Shown piece by piece: positions 7,171 through 15,917 of a DNA stretch of 55,920 bases. Source of the DNA: a virus. The notes beneath the pieces were generated by a model. It saw only the letters and a list, made by a program, of their open reading frames with translations, had not been told where the DNA came from and searched no databases. The DNA is taken from positions 1-55,920 of the IMG/VR virus record IMGVR_UViG_3300003324_000282. The stretch is one strand, 5' to 3'. Numbering within the stretch: position 1 is the first letter of the stretch; every line of letters begins with the position of its first letter. Position numbers and translations under genes: made by a program.

Positions 7171-8916
7171 ATGGCGCTGTCAAACAGAGCTACTCCGTAT
7201 TATTACGGTCAGTTCCGTGATGCGGTTATTCGTGGAGAGATTCCAGTAAATCGTGAAGTCTCTATGGAGATGAACCGTATTGATGCGCTCATTGCCAATC
7301 CAAACATCTATTACGATGATATGGCTGTAGAAGGATTTATTCTTTATTGTGAGAATGAGCTTACTCTTACTGATGGTTCAGATCTTCATTTACTTCCTAG
7401 TTTTAAAGTATGGGCTGAACAGATCTTTTGTTGGTATTATTTCGTAACTCGAAGTGTATATGAACCATCAAAAGACAATCATGGTGGACGTTATGTAACG
7501 AAGACAATTAAGATGCGTTTAACAACCAAGCAATACCTTATTGTGGCTCGAGGTGCTGCTAAGTCAATGTATGCTGAATGCATTCAGTCGTATTTCTTGA
7601 ATGTAGATACAGCAACAACACATCAGATTACAACCGCGCCTACCATGAAACAAGCCGAAGAAGTAATGCAGCCATTTCGAACTGCTATTACCAGAGCTCG
7701 TGGCCCGTTGTTCAAGTTCCTTACTGAAGGATCGATGCAAAACACTACTGGATCTAAAGCCAATAGAGTTAAACTTGCATCGACAAAGAAAGGTATTGAA
7801 AACTTTCTTACTGGTTCTTTGCTTGAGATTCGCCCAATGACAGTGAATAAACTTCAGGGTCTTCGTCCAAAGGTTTCTACTATTGACGAATGGTTGTCTG
7901 GCGACATTAGAGAAGATGTTGTTGGTGCAATTGAGCAGGGTGCATCTAAACTTGACGACTATTTGATTGTTGCTATCAGCTCAGAAGGTACTGTTCGAAA
8001 TGGTTCTGGCGATACCATCAAAATGGAACTAGCTGACATTCTTAAAGGTGAGTATGTAGCACCACACATTTCTATCTGGCATTACAAATTAGATGAGCTG
8101 GAAGAAGTCGGCGATCCGGCAATGTGGCCAAAGGCTAATCCGAATCTTGGCGCCACTGTTACGTATGAAACGTATCATCTGGACGTGGAACGGGCGGAAA
8201 AAGCCCCCGCTTCGCGGAATGACATTCTTGCCAAACGATTCGGAATTCCGATGGAAGGTTATACTTACTTCTTTACTTATGAAGAAACTCTTACTCATCG
8301 TCGGCAAGATCCTCGAGGAATGCCTTGTTCACTTGGCGCTGACCTTTCCCAAGGTGACGACTTCTGCGCTTTTACTTTCTTGTTTCCATTGCGTAATGAG
8401 AGATTTGCAATCAAAACTAGAAGTTACATTACTTCTTTGACTTTGATGAAACTTCCTGGTGCTATGCGTCAGAAGTATGACGAGTTTATCAAAGAAGGTA
8501 GTCTTCATGTTTTGGACGGAACTGTTCTTGATATGATGGAGGTGTATGACGATCTCGATGCATTCATCATTGCAGAAGAATACGATGTTCGAACACTTGG
8601 GTATGACCCATACAACGCCAAAGAGTTTGTTACTCGATGGGAAGCAGAGAATGGTCCTTTTGGCATCGAGAAAGTCATTCAGGGTGCTAAGACCGAAACG
8701 GTCCCGCTTGGTGAGCTGAAGAATTTAAGTGAGGAAAGACTTCTCCTTTTTGATCAGGAGCTCATGTCGTTTGCTATGGGTAACGCCATTACTATTGAGG
8801 ACACCAACGGTAACAGAAAACTTCTTAAGAGACGACAAGAAGAGAAGATCGACAACGTTGCTGCCTTGATGGATGCATACGTTGCCTACAAAGCAAACAA
8901 GGAGGCATTTGAATGA
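7171..8916 (+). CDS. terL: Terminase large subunit
   Basis: This 581-residue packaging motor has an N-terminal ATPase with a Walker A-like loop VARGAAKS (126-132). Walker B and the catalytic Glu lie at VSTIDEWLSG (Asp239, Glu240). The C-terminal RNase H-fold nuclease starts at GADLSQGDDF (around residue 390), with further acidic residues downstream (LGYDPYNAK near 490). It drives DNA into the prohead through the portal and cuts it. The length is normal for the Terminase_1 family. It starts at ATG 7171 behind AAAGGAGG and overlaps the next gene by four bases. Confidence 0.93.
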   Translation: MALSNRATPYYYGQFRDAVIRGEIPVNREVSMEMNRIDALIANPNIYYDDMAVEGFILYCENELTLTDGSDLHLLPSFKVWAEQIFCWYYFVTRSVYEPSKDNHGGRYVTKTIKMRLTTKQYLIVARGAAKSMYAECIQSYFLNVDTATTHQITTAPTMKQAEEVMQPFRTAITRARGPLFKFLTEGSMQNTTGSKANRVKLASTKKGIENFLTGSLLEIRPMTVNKLQGLRPKVSTIDEWLSGDIREDVVGAIEQGASKLDDYLIVAISSEGTVRNGSGDTIKMELADILKGEYVAPHISIWHYKLDELEEVGDPAMWPKANPNLGATVTYETYHLDVERAEKAPASRNDILAKRFGIPMEGYTYFFTYEETLTHRRQDPRGMPCSLGADLSQGDDFCAFTFLFPLRNERFAIKTRSYITSLTLMKLPGAMRQKYDEFIKEGSLHVLDGTVLDMMEVYDDLDAFIIAEEYDVRTLGYDPYNAKEFVTRWEAENGPFGIEKVIQGAKTETVPLGELKNLSEERLLLFDQELMSFAMGNAITIEDTNGNRKLLKRRQEEKIDNVAALMDAYVAYKANKEAFE

Positions 8917-9275
8917 TTGATGAAAAGCCTTCTTTTGAGCATCATGGTGTTAAAGGTATGCATTGGGGTGTTCGAACTCGTACTCAGTCTTCATATGGTG
9001 AAGCTAAAGCCAGAGAAAAGGAACGTGTAGCATCACTTAAACCTAGTCGTGTAATTTCAAGAAAGATTTCTGAAGTTACCGGCGATCCACGGTCAGCTGT
9101 TACTTTTGCTTCTGTTGCTGCTGTAGGAGTTGCATTTACTCAATCACCTCAAGCTAAAGCAGCAATGAAAATTTCTATGTCGAATGTTGGTAAAGCTGCT
9201 GGCAATAGAAACGTACAGCGAATTACGTTCAAAGCATTGAAGGGCGCTGGTAAACTTTACATGAAGACTAGGTGA
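8913..9275 (+). CDS. Small head-module protein with HHGVKGMHWGVR motif
   Basis: This 120-residue protein has FEHHGVKGMHWGVRTRT at residues 8-24. A basic region and a moderately hydrophobic stretch (about 60-80, TFASVAAVGVAF) follow, then a basic tail. It overlaps the large terminase stop (ATGA) and is followed by a second protein of the same type. It is one of three HxGxxGMxWG proteins around the terminase and portal. Function unknown. Confidence 0.75.
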   Translation: MIDEKPSFEHHGVKGMHWGVRTRTQSSYGEAKAREKERVASLKPSRVISRKISEVTGDPRSAVTFASVAAVGVAFTQSPQAKAAMKISMSNVGKAAGNRNVQRITFKALKGAGKLYMKTR

Positions 9276-9285
9276 GGAGGTGACA

Positions 9286-9690
9286 ATGTTATATGAAGAG
9301 AAACCAACTTTAAACAATGCTATGATTCACTACGGTGTTCTCGGCATGAAGTGGGGTGTAACTCGTCAACAAGCTAGAGGTGGCGATATTCGTGCAGCAC
9401 GAGCAAGACTTGTTTTAGAAAGACAAAAAGTAAAACAAGCTAAACGAAAAGTAAGTGAAGCTAGTACTGCTAAAGATAAAGCTGCTGCAGCTCAGAAACA
9501 TGTTGATTTAAAAATGGGTTTATTAAACAATTCGGACAGAGTTATTGCTTCACGTCTGACTACTGGGGAGAAAGTAGCAACTGCACTTTTGTTTAGTCCT
9601 GTCGGTGCCGCCGCACTGATCGGTACTACATCTGCTACATCTCGACGAATTGAATATAAACAAGACAAAGGCAAGTATACTAAGACGTAG
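9286..9690 (+). CDS. Small head-module protein with HYGVLGMKWGV motif
   Basis: This 134-residue protein carries IHYGVLGMKWGVTRQQ at about residues 15-30, then a strongly basic predicted coiled coil (RARLVLERQKVKQAKRK), a hydrophobic patch (VATALLFSPVGAAALIG) and a basic tail. ATG 9286 is preferred over GTG 9280 because the GTG lies inside the GAGGAGG ribosome site. It directly precedes the portal gene. It may be an internal or connector-associated virion protein, but nothing in the sequence proves it. Confidence 0.75.
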   Translation: MLYEEKPTLNNAMIHYGVLGMKWGVTRQQARGGDIRAARARLVLERQKVKQAKRKVSEASTAKDKAAAAQKHVDLKMGLLNNSDRVIASRLTTGEKVATALLFSPVGAAALIGTTSATSRRIEYKQDKGKYTKT

Positions 9691-9720
9691 TTTATTACAT
9701 TTTTAGAGAGGAGGTGACAT

Positions 9721-10989
9721 GTGTCAACAATCGGGTCTAGATTGAAGCACGCTTGGAACGCTTTTACCAATCAAGAGAGTTCACTTCAGTCATATGGCGA
9801 TGCGGTTTCATATGGTCGTCCGGACAGAACTCGACTTAGGATTCCAAATGAACGTTCTATCATCTCCTCTATTTATACGCGTCTTAGTATTGACGTTGCT
9901 GGTGTCGATATTCGTCATGTGCGCGTCGATGATAGCGGTCGGTTTAGTGGTGACATTGATAGTGGACTTAATAATTGTCTTACTGTTGAGGCTAATTTGG
10001 ATCAAGCGGCTCGAGCTTTTAGACAAGATCTTGCGCTAACGTTATTTGATAATGGTGCCGCGGCTATTGTACCGGTCGATACATCGTTAAATCCGCTTGT
10101 GACTGGTGGATACGATATTTTGAGTCTTCGTGTTGGTGAAATTATTCAATATATGCCTCGACATGTAAAATTGAATGTTTACAATGAAGCCATTGGTCGA
10201 CGTGAGCAAATTGTGCTTGAGAAAAAGTTTGTCGCGATTGTTGAGAATCCGCTATATTCTGTAATGAATGAACCGAACTCAACTCTTCAGCGCCTTATTC
10301 GAAAGCTAAATCTTCTAGACACGATTGATGATCAGTCTGGTTCTGGAAAACTCGATCTCATTATTCAGCTTCCATATGTAATCAAATCTGAATCAAGACG
10401 ACAGCAAGCCGAACAACGTCGTCAGGATATTGAGTTCCAGTTGTCTGGAAGTAAGTACGGCGTTGCTTATACAGATGGTACAGAAAAGATCACCCAGCTT
10501 AATCGACCTGTTGAAAATAATCTATTAAAACAGGTAGAGTATCTGGTCGAGATGTTGTATGGTCAACTTGGCCTTACGCCAGAAATTATGAACGGCACGG
10601 CCGACGAGAAGGCCATGCTGAACTACAACAGTCGTACGATCGAACCAATTCTAGATGCCATTGTTGAAGCAATGCGCCGTACATTTCTTACAAAGACTGC
10701 TCGTTCACAAGGTCAGACTATTGCATATTTCCGCAATGCATTTAAGCTTATTCCACTTAGTGAGATCGCTGAGATTGCTGATGTCTTTGCTCGGAATGAA
10801 ATCGCTACTTCCAACGAAATCAGACAAATTCTTGGATGGAAGCCTCATGATGACCCAAAGGCAGATCAACTTCGGAATAGCAATATGCCACAACCAGGGG
10901 ATAGTCCTCCGACAGATCCATTGGCAAAATTGAAAGAAATTAATAATTTAAAGCGAAGTATTCCGTCCCCGTCGGGGTCGGTTGAATAA
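9721..10989 (+). CDS. Portal protein
   Basis: This 422-residue protein has the portal layout: an IPNERSIISSIYTRLSIDVA block, a beta-rich wing (10.0-10.3 kb), then the stem and clip with QLGLTPEIMNGTADEKAMLNY and a C-terminal domain with IREILGW-like NEIRQILGWKPHDDP. Twelve copies would form the ring through which DNA passes. It starts at GTG 9721 after GAGGAGGTGACAT. Upstream lie the terminase and downstream the protease/capsid fusion, the usual order. The C-terminus is disordered and Pro-rich. Confidence 0.88.
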   Translation: MSTIGSRLKHAWNAFTNQESSLQSYGDAVSYGRPDRTRLRIPNERSIISSIYTRLSIDVAGVDIRHVRVDDSGRFSGDIDSGLNNCLTVEANLDQAARAFRQDLALTLFDNGAAAIVPVDTSLNPLVTGGYDILSLRVGEIIQYMPRHVKLNVYNEAIGRREQIVLEKKFVAIVENPLYSVMNEPNSTLQRLIRKLNLLDTIDDQSGSGKLDLIIQLPYVIKSESRRQQAEQRRQDIEFQLSGSKYGVAYTDGTEKITQLNRPVENNLLKQVEYLVEMLYGQLGLTPEIMNGTADEKAMLNYNSRTIEPILDAIVEAMRRTFLTKTARSQGQTIAYFRNAFKLIPLSEIAEIADVFARNEIATSNEIRQILGWKPHDDPKADQLRNSNMPQPGDSPPTDPLAKLKEINNLKRSIPSPSGSVE

Positions 10990-11014
10990 AACAGATACGG
11001 AAGGAGACAGTCCA

Positions 11015-13075
11015 GTGGAACCGGATTTCAGCGGTTACGCAACTAAGGCTGGTCTCAAGTGCTCCGACGGCCGGACAATTATGCCTGAGGCATTCAAAGA
11101 GATGGACGGAAAAACCGTTCCGCTCGTCTGGCAACACGGGCACAAGGACCCTTCAAATGTTCTTGGCCATGCCGTTCTCGAAGCTCGTAGTGATGGTGTT
11201 TATGCTCACGCGTTCTTCAATGATACTGAGCCGGCAAAACAGGCTAAGGCGCTTGTTGAGCACAAGGACATTACGTCTTTGTCTATTTATGCTAACAGTC
11301 TTGTTGAAAAGGGCAAAAAGGTATTTCACGGTGTTATTCGTGAGCTTAGTTTGGTTCTTTCCGGTGCCAATCCTGGTGCAGTGATTGACAATATTCGTAT
11401 TGCTCACAGCGATGACCCAGATGACATCGAGACGTTGGATGATGAAGCGATCATTTATACTGGTCTCGATCTCGTGCATTCTGATGAGGGTGCTGAAGCT
11501 GAGAAGAATGCTGATGGCGGGAAGAATGAAGAGAACGCTGAAGGCGGGAACAATGAAGAGAACGCTGAAGGCGGGAAGAATGAAGAGAACGCTGAAGGTG
11601 AAGAAAACGAAGATAATGCTGACAATGAAGAAGTTCAGCATGCTGCAACTAATGACAAAACCGTTCAGGATGTCTTTGATTCCTTTACAGCAGAGCAAAA
11701 GAAAGTTGTTCATTACCTGATCGGAGCCGCTCTCGAAGAAGCTGGCTCCACTGCAGAGCACTCCGACATGGAAGGACAGGAAAACATGGGAACGCGCAAC
11801 GTTTTCGAGCGAGATGGGAATGGCGGCGGTAGCACCGAGACGCATGAGCTGTCGCACGATGCCATCGCAGGGATTGTGGCAGACGCAAAGCGTCGCGGAT
11901 CTCTGAAAGCAGCTGTTGAAGACTATGCAATTCAGCACGGTATCGAGAACATTGACGTTCTTTTCCCGGATGCCAAGAACCTTGATGACGTTCCTGAGTG
12001 GGAGAAGCGTCGTACTGAGTGGGTTGCTGGTGTTTTGAACACTACTCGGCACACCCCATTCTCTCGGATTAGGACTCGTTCTGCTGATCTTACTCACGAA
12101 GAGGCTCGTGCCAAAGGTTACATCAAGGGTAATCTTAAGAAGGAAGAATTCTTCGGTGTTACAAAGCGTACTACCACTCCGACTACGATCTACAAGAAGC
12201 AGCAGCTTGATCGCGATGACATGCTCGACATTACAGACTTTGATGTCGTTGTCTGGCTCAAGGGTGAAATGCGTCTTATGCTCGAAGAGGAAATTGCTCG
12301 GGCTATTCTGATTGGTGACGGTCGAGACGTTGCTCACGAAGACAAGATCAAGGATCCGATGGGTGCTGCTGAAGGTGCTGGTATTCGTTCAATTCTGTAC
12401 GACCACGAGCTTTATGTGACGCATGTGAATGTTGGGCTGCCGGCTACCAATGCAGATTACAACGATGTCGTGGAAGCTGTCATGCGCGCACGTCGTTTCT
12501 ACAAGGGTACTGGTATGCCGAACTTCTACACGACAACTCAGACTTCGGTCGAGATGTTGCTGTCGAAGGACCAGTTTGGACGTCGTCGTTGGAACAGTAA
12601 GGAAGAGTTGGCTAACGCGCTGGGTGTTGGTCAGGTTATCGACGTTGAGGTCATGGACCAAGAGCCGGATCTGCTTGGCATCATTGTCAACCTTGCAGAC
12701 TACTCGGTTGGTACTGACCGTGGTGGCGACATCACCATGTTCGATGACTTTGATATCGACTACAACCAGTACAAGTACTTGATCGAGACTCGTCTGTCTG
12801 GTGCTCTTACCAAGATCAAATCTGCTATGGTTGTTCACCGTCAGGCTGTTGGTGACGTTCAGGTTACGCCGACTGCTCCGGACTTTGACGGCACGACAAT
12901 CACTATTCCGACGGATGCCAATGTCGACTACTTCGCTGATGGCTCACCGGTTGCTGACGCAGCCACGGTTCCGGTTCCGGCTGGAACCACAGTGGAGATC
13001 ACGGCTACTCCGACAGCTGGACACTTCTTCGCTACTAACGAAGAGGACCAGTGGAGCTTCACTAACAACGCCTGA
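11015..13075 (+). CDS. Fused prohead protease - acidic linker - HK97 major capsid protein
   Basis: One 686-residue chain holds two head functions. Residues 1-130 resemble an S78-type prohead protease (WQHGHKDPSNVLGHA with the His, and ELSLVLSG with the Ser). Residues 165-200 are an acidic 9-residue repeat (GGKNEENAE type) probably acting as a scaffold. Residues from about 265 onward are an HK97-fold capsid protein (TPFSRIRT, FDVVVWLKGEMRLMLEEEIARAILIGDG, TTQTSVEMLLS, IETRLSGALTKIKS). The last 70 residues form an Ig-like add-on (ITIPTDANVDYFADG, then WSFTNNA) also present on the tail-tube protein at 13724. GTG 11015 was chosen for the AAGGAG eight bases upstream. Confidence 0.88.
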   Translation: MEPDFSGYATKAGLKCSDGRTIMPEAFKEMDGKTVPLVWQHGHKDPSNVLGHAVLEARSDGVYAHAFFNDTEPAKQAKALVEHKDITSLSIYANSLVEKGKKVFHGVIRELSLVLSGANPGAVIDNIRIAHSDDPDDIETLDDEAIIYTGLDLVHSDEGAEAEKNADGGKNEENAEGGNNEENAEGGKNEENAEGEENEDNADNEEVQHAATNDKTVQDVFDSFTAEQKKVVHYLIGAALEEAGSTAEHSDMEGQENMGTRNVFERDGNGGGSTETHELSHDAIAGIVADAKRRGSLKAAVEDYAIQHGIENIDVLFPDAKNLDDVPEWEKRRTEWVAGVLNTTRHTPFSRIRTRSADLTHEEARAKGYIKGNLKKEEFFGVTKRTTTPTTIYKKQQLDRDDMLDITDFDVVVWLKGEMRLMLEEEIARAILIGDGRDVAHEDKIKDPMGAAEGAGIRSILYDHELYVTHVNVGLPATNADYNDVVEAVMRARRFYKGTGMPNFYTTTQTSVEMLLSKDQFGRRRWNSKEELANALGVGQVIDVEVMDQEPDLLGIIVNLADYSVGTDRGGDITMFDDFDIDYNQYKYLIETRLSGALTKIKSAMVVHRQAVGDVQVTPTAPDFDGTTITIPTDANVDYFADGSPVADAATVPVPAGTTVEITATPTAGHFFATNEEDQWSFTNNA
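11516..11596 (+). repeat. Three 27-bp repeats in the acidic capsid linker
   Basis: Units at about 11516, 11543 and 11570 each encode GG-(K/N)-NEENAE, and diverged partial copies flank them. The repeat lies between the protease and capsid domains of the fused gene, so changes in copy number would alter linker length only. Confidence 0.85.
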
Positions 13076-13090
13076 TAAGCGGGGCTACAG

Positions 13091-13447
13091 ATGGCAAAGT
13101 TCTTCGACAAAATTGGATTTGGTTTCTCAACTGAAACAGCTCCCGGTGTATACAAAGACGTCATTACAGAACGATCTTATCGAGGTGACGTTGTCCGTAA
13201 TTCCCGAGGGCTTGACGAGGGAGAGAAAGTTAACAGTGATCTTACTGTAAGCAATTCTCTCAGCATTATCGCTGATCAGTATGCCAATACGAATTTCTTT
13301 GCCATGCGTTATGTGAGGTGGGCGGGGGCTTTGTGGACTGTTGCAAACGTTGAAGTGCAAAGCCCTCGTCTCATCTTAAGGTTGGGAGGTGTCTATAATG
13401 GCCCAAGAGCAACCGTCGCGGCGGATCCAGCTCCAGACGCTCCTTGA
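13091..13447 (+). CDS. Putative head closure (head-tail joining) protein
   Basis: This 118-residue protein lies directly after the capsid gene. It begins KFFDKIGFGFSTETAPGVY, with basic and beta-rich segments (YRGDVVRNSR, MRYVRWAGALWTVANVEVQ, PRLILRLGGVYNG) typical of stopper-type proteins. The tail is disordered and rich in A, P and D. Order and size fit a head-completion protein. The last 50 bases overlap the next gene in another frame. Confidence 0.6.
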   Translation: MAKFFDKIGFGFSTETAPGVYKDVITERSYRGDVVRNSRGLDEGEKVNSDLTVSNSLSIIADQYANTNFFAMRYVRWAGALWTVANVEVQSPRLILRLGGVYNGPRATVAADPAPDAP

Positions 13448-13712
13448 GTCATTGGCAGGAAAAGTATATTTTCAACCTCCACCTAGTTTGCAAATGGAGT
13501 ATCCTTGTATTGTCTATCAAAAAGATAATCTAGATACAAAATTTGCCAACAATGTTCCGTATGGTACTGCTCAGCGTTATCAGGTTACAGTTATTGATGA
13601 AGATCCAGACAGTGATATTCCAGCGAAGATAGCTACTTTGCCAAAATGTAGCTTTCGTCGTTTCTTTATTGCTGATGGTCTTAACCATGATGTCTACACT
13701 CTTTACTTTTAG
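13398..13712 (+). CDS. Putative tail terminator / tail completion protein
   Basis: This 104-residue protein starts at ATG 13398 after GGGAGG, inside the end of the previous gene. It has LQTLLESLAG, MEYPCIVYQ, a YQVTVIDEDPDSDIP strand pair and PKCSFRRFF followed by VYTLYF. This is the small alpha/beta pattern of tail-terminator proteins that sit between head-closure and tail-tube genes. It would cap the tail tube and bind the head. The assignment rests on size, fold pattern and gene order. Confidence 0.65.
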   Translation: MAQEQPSRRIQLQTLLESLAGKVYFQPPPSLQMEYPCIVYQKDNLDTKFANNVPYGTAQRYQVTVIDEDPDSDIPAKIATLPKCSFRRFFIADGLNHDVYTLYF

Positions 13713-13723
13713 AAAGGATAAAC

Positions 13724-14593
13724 ATGAGGCTCGCATGGGATCAGGTAGGTGAGCGCGAATACGAAACAGGTGTCGATAAAGGCGTTCTCTATCTTTCCGA
13801 CACCAATGGTGTGTATGATCAGGGCTATGCTTGGAATGGTCTGACTACTGTCACCGAATCACCTAGTGGTGCAGAGTCAAACAAGCAGTATGCTGATAAT
13901 ACCGTGTACTTGAATCTCATCAGTGCCGAGCAGTTCGGTGCAACGATCGAGGCTTTCACTTATCCGGACGAGTTCGGTGAGTGTGATGGTACGGCAGAAC
14001 CTTCTCCTGGTGTTCGTGTTGGGCAGCAGGGTCGTCGGTCCTTTGGTCTGTGTTACCGGACGCTCGTTGGTAACGATGTTGACGGTTCAGACGCCGGTTA
14101 CAAGCTTCATCTCGTGTATGGCGCTCAGGCAGCACCATCTGAGAAGGCTTATGCCACGGTTAACGATACACCGGAGGCTCTCACTTTCAGTTGGGAGATT
14201 AGTACTACTCCGGTTAATGCAACGGGATTGAAGCCTACTGCATCTATCACCATTGACTCCACCAAGGTAGCACCAGCAAGTCTTACAGCTCTTGAAGACA
14301 TGCTGTATGGTACTGCAGGCTCAGACCCTCGTCTTCCTCTTCCTGATGAGGTCATTGAGCTCTTCGGTGGTGATGTAACTATCGTTGAGACGGTTGCACC
14401 GACATATGATCCCGCTACGGACATTATCACCATTCCGGCAACGGCTGGTGTTGAATACCGTATTAACGGAGACATTGTTCCGGCCGGTCCATATGGTCCT
14501 ATTACTGAAGACACTGTTGTTACTGCTACTCCTGCTCCTGGAAACGCATTTAGCAACACTTCAGATACTGACTGGACGATTAATTACAGTTAA
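13724..14593 (+). CDS. Major tail (tube) protein, copy 1, with Ig-like tail domain
   Basis: This 289-residue protein has a tube domain in residues 1-215 (YETGVDKGVLYL, WNGLTTVTESPSG, IEAFTYPDEF, RSFGLCYRTLVGND, YKLHLVYG, LEDMLYGT). An Ig-like domain follows (ITIPATAGVEYRINGDIVP to WTINYS) that closely parallels the one on the capsid protein. It would polymerise around the tape measure. A paralogue lies at 15165, on the other side of the chaperone gene, and lacks the Ig-like domain. AGAAAGGA precedes ATG. Confidence 0.85.
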   Translation: MRLAWDQVGEREYETGVDKGVLYLSDTNGVYDQGYAWNGLTTVTESPSGAESNKQYADNTVYLNLISAEQFGATIEAFTYPDEFGECDGTAEPSPGVRVGQQGRRSFGLCYRTLVGNDVDGSDAGYKLHLVYGAQAAPSEKAYATVNDTPEALTFSWEISTTPVNATGLKPTASITIDSTKVAPASLTALEDMLYGTAGSDPRLPLPDEVIELFGGDVTIVETVAPTYDPATDIITIPATAGVEYRINGDIVPAGPYGPITEDTVVTATPAPGNAFSNTSDTDWTINYS

Positions 14594-14614
14594 TAATTGA
14601 AAGGGGGCCAGAGA

Positions 14615-15151
14615 GTGCTCACAATTATTGTTCCATTAGAAGAAAGCTTTGACGAATCCAAAGATGAGTTTGTGACTATTGGGTTCGAGTTAGAGCTTGA
14701 GCACTCTCTGGCTTCCCTGTCAAAATGGGAGTCAATTTTTGAGAAACCATTTCTTGGTCCAGCCGAGAAGACCACTGAAGAAACGTTGGGGTATATAAAA
14801 TGCATGACTGTAACCCCCAAAGTTCCTCCAGAGGTTTATGAAAAACTCTCAAGTGAAAACTTCCAAGCTATTGAGTATTACATCAATAAAAAGATGACTG
14901 CAACTTGGTTCTCTGAACGTAAACAACCACCTAATCGAGAAATTATTACTGCTGAATTAATTTATTACTGGATGATTACTCTCAATATTCCATTTGAATG
15001 TCAACATTGGCATTTGAATAGTCTTCTCACTTTAGTACAAGTTTGTAATCATAAGAATTCTCCACAGAAGAAGATGAGCAGACGTGAAGTTGCTGAGAGA
15101 AATCGTGCACTGAATGCAGAAAGAAAAGCACGACTAAACACTAGTGGTTGA
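14615..15151 (+). CDS. Tail assembly chaperone
   Basis: This 178-residue protein fits actinophage-type tail chaperones: [23 protein letters not shown] near the N-terminus, [23 protein letters not shown], then [22 protein letters not shown] and a basic C-terminal helix. It would hold the tape measure during tube assembly. It starts at GTG 14615 behind AAGGGGG. Many phages make a longer product by programmed frameshift here, but I see no clear slippery site with a downstream continuation. The next gene is a second tail-tube protein. Confidence 0.75.
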   Translation: MLTIIVPLEESFDESKDEFVTIGFELELEHSLASLSKWESIFEKPFLGPAEKTTEETLGYIKCMTVTPKVPPEVYEKLSSENFQAIEYYINKKMTATWFSERKQPPNREIITAELIYYWMITLNIPFECQHWHLNSLLTLVQVCNHKNSPQKKMSRREVAERNRALNAERKARLNTSG

Positions 15152-15164
15152 GAGGAGGAATCAT

Positions 15165-15917
15165 ATGACGCAACTTAACTGGGCCACCATTGGAGAGCGT
15201 TTCTTTGAAGCTGGCATTGATCGCGGGGTTCTGTATGTAGAGAACGAAGATGGTGTCGCATGGAACGGGTTGATTTCTGTTTCCGAATCTCCCATTGGTG
15301 GAGAAGTATCTGAATATTATGTTGATGGTATTAAGTATTTGCAAGTAGCTGCTGGCGAACAATTTGAAGCTACGATTGAGGCATATACTTATCCAGATGA
15401 GTTTAATGCATGTGAAGGTATAGTATCTGTTTCCAATGGTTTGCATATGACGCATCAACATAAAAAGTCCTTTGGGCTTTGTTATCGAACTAAAATAGGT
15501 AACGACATTAATGGACTTGATCATGCGTACAAGTTGCATTTGATTTATAATGCGTTGGCTGCTCCGTCTTCTCATGATCATAATACTGTTGGTGAATCAA
15601 TAAGTCCAGATAATTTTAGTTGGAATATTACAACAAAACCCCCAACTTTCACTGGTTATAAGACTACAGCTCACCTTATAATCGATAGTCGAGATGCCCC
15701 CCGTGGCTTATTGAATCAAATCGAAGATATTCTGTATGGAACAGATGATTTAGCTCCTCGGCAACCTAGTCCATCAGAATTAATTTACTTATTTGATTCT
15801 TATAACACTTCGATATTCGATGCTGGCGATCCAGATACTCCATATTATACCACATTTGATGGTGGAACGCCTCCGAATGTCCTTCAGCCCTCGATAATTG
15901 ATGGAGGTACGCCCTAA
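15165..15917 (+). CDS. Major tail protein paralogue, copy 2
   Basis: This 250-residue protein is a clear paralogue of the tube protein at 13724. Shared blocks include FEAGIDRGVLYV, WNGLISVSESPIGG, IEAYTYPDEFNACEG, KSFGLCYRTKIGND, YKLHLIYNALAAPS and IEDILYGTDD. It lacks the Ig-like domain and ends in a short region with repeated DGGTP. It may form a special ring of the tail, such as the tip or the terminator end, or be a minor tube subunit. ATG follows GAGAGGAGGAATCAT. It overlaps the downstream fibre at TAATG. Confidence 0.8.
   Translation: MTQLNWATIGERFFEAGIDRGVLYVENEDGVAWNGLISVSESPIGGEVSEYYVDGIKYLQVAAGEQFEATIEAYTYPDEFNACEGIVSVSNGLHMTHQHKKSFGLCYRTKIGNDINGLDHAYKLHLIYNALAAPSSHDHNTVGESISPDNFSWNITTKPPTFTGYKTTAHLIIDSRDAPRGLLNQIEDILYGTDDLAPRQPSPSELIYLFDSYNTSIFDAGDPDTPYYTTFDGGTPPNVLQPSIIDGGTP

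Noticed and set aside
11153-12337. 394-residue open frame on the minus strand.
   Set aside because: It lies wholly opposite the capsid fusion gene, has low-complexity content mirroring the acidic repeat, and no ribosome site.
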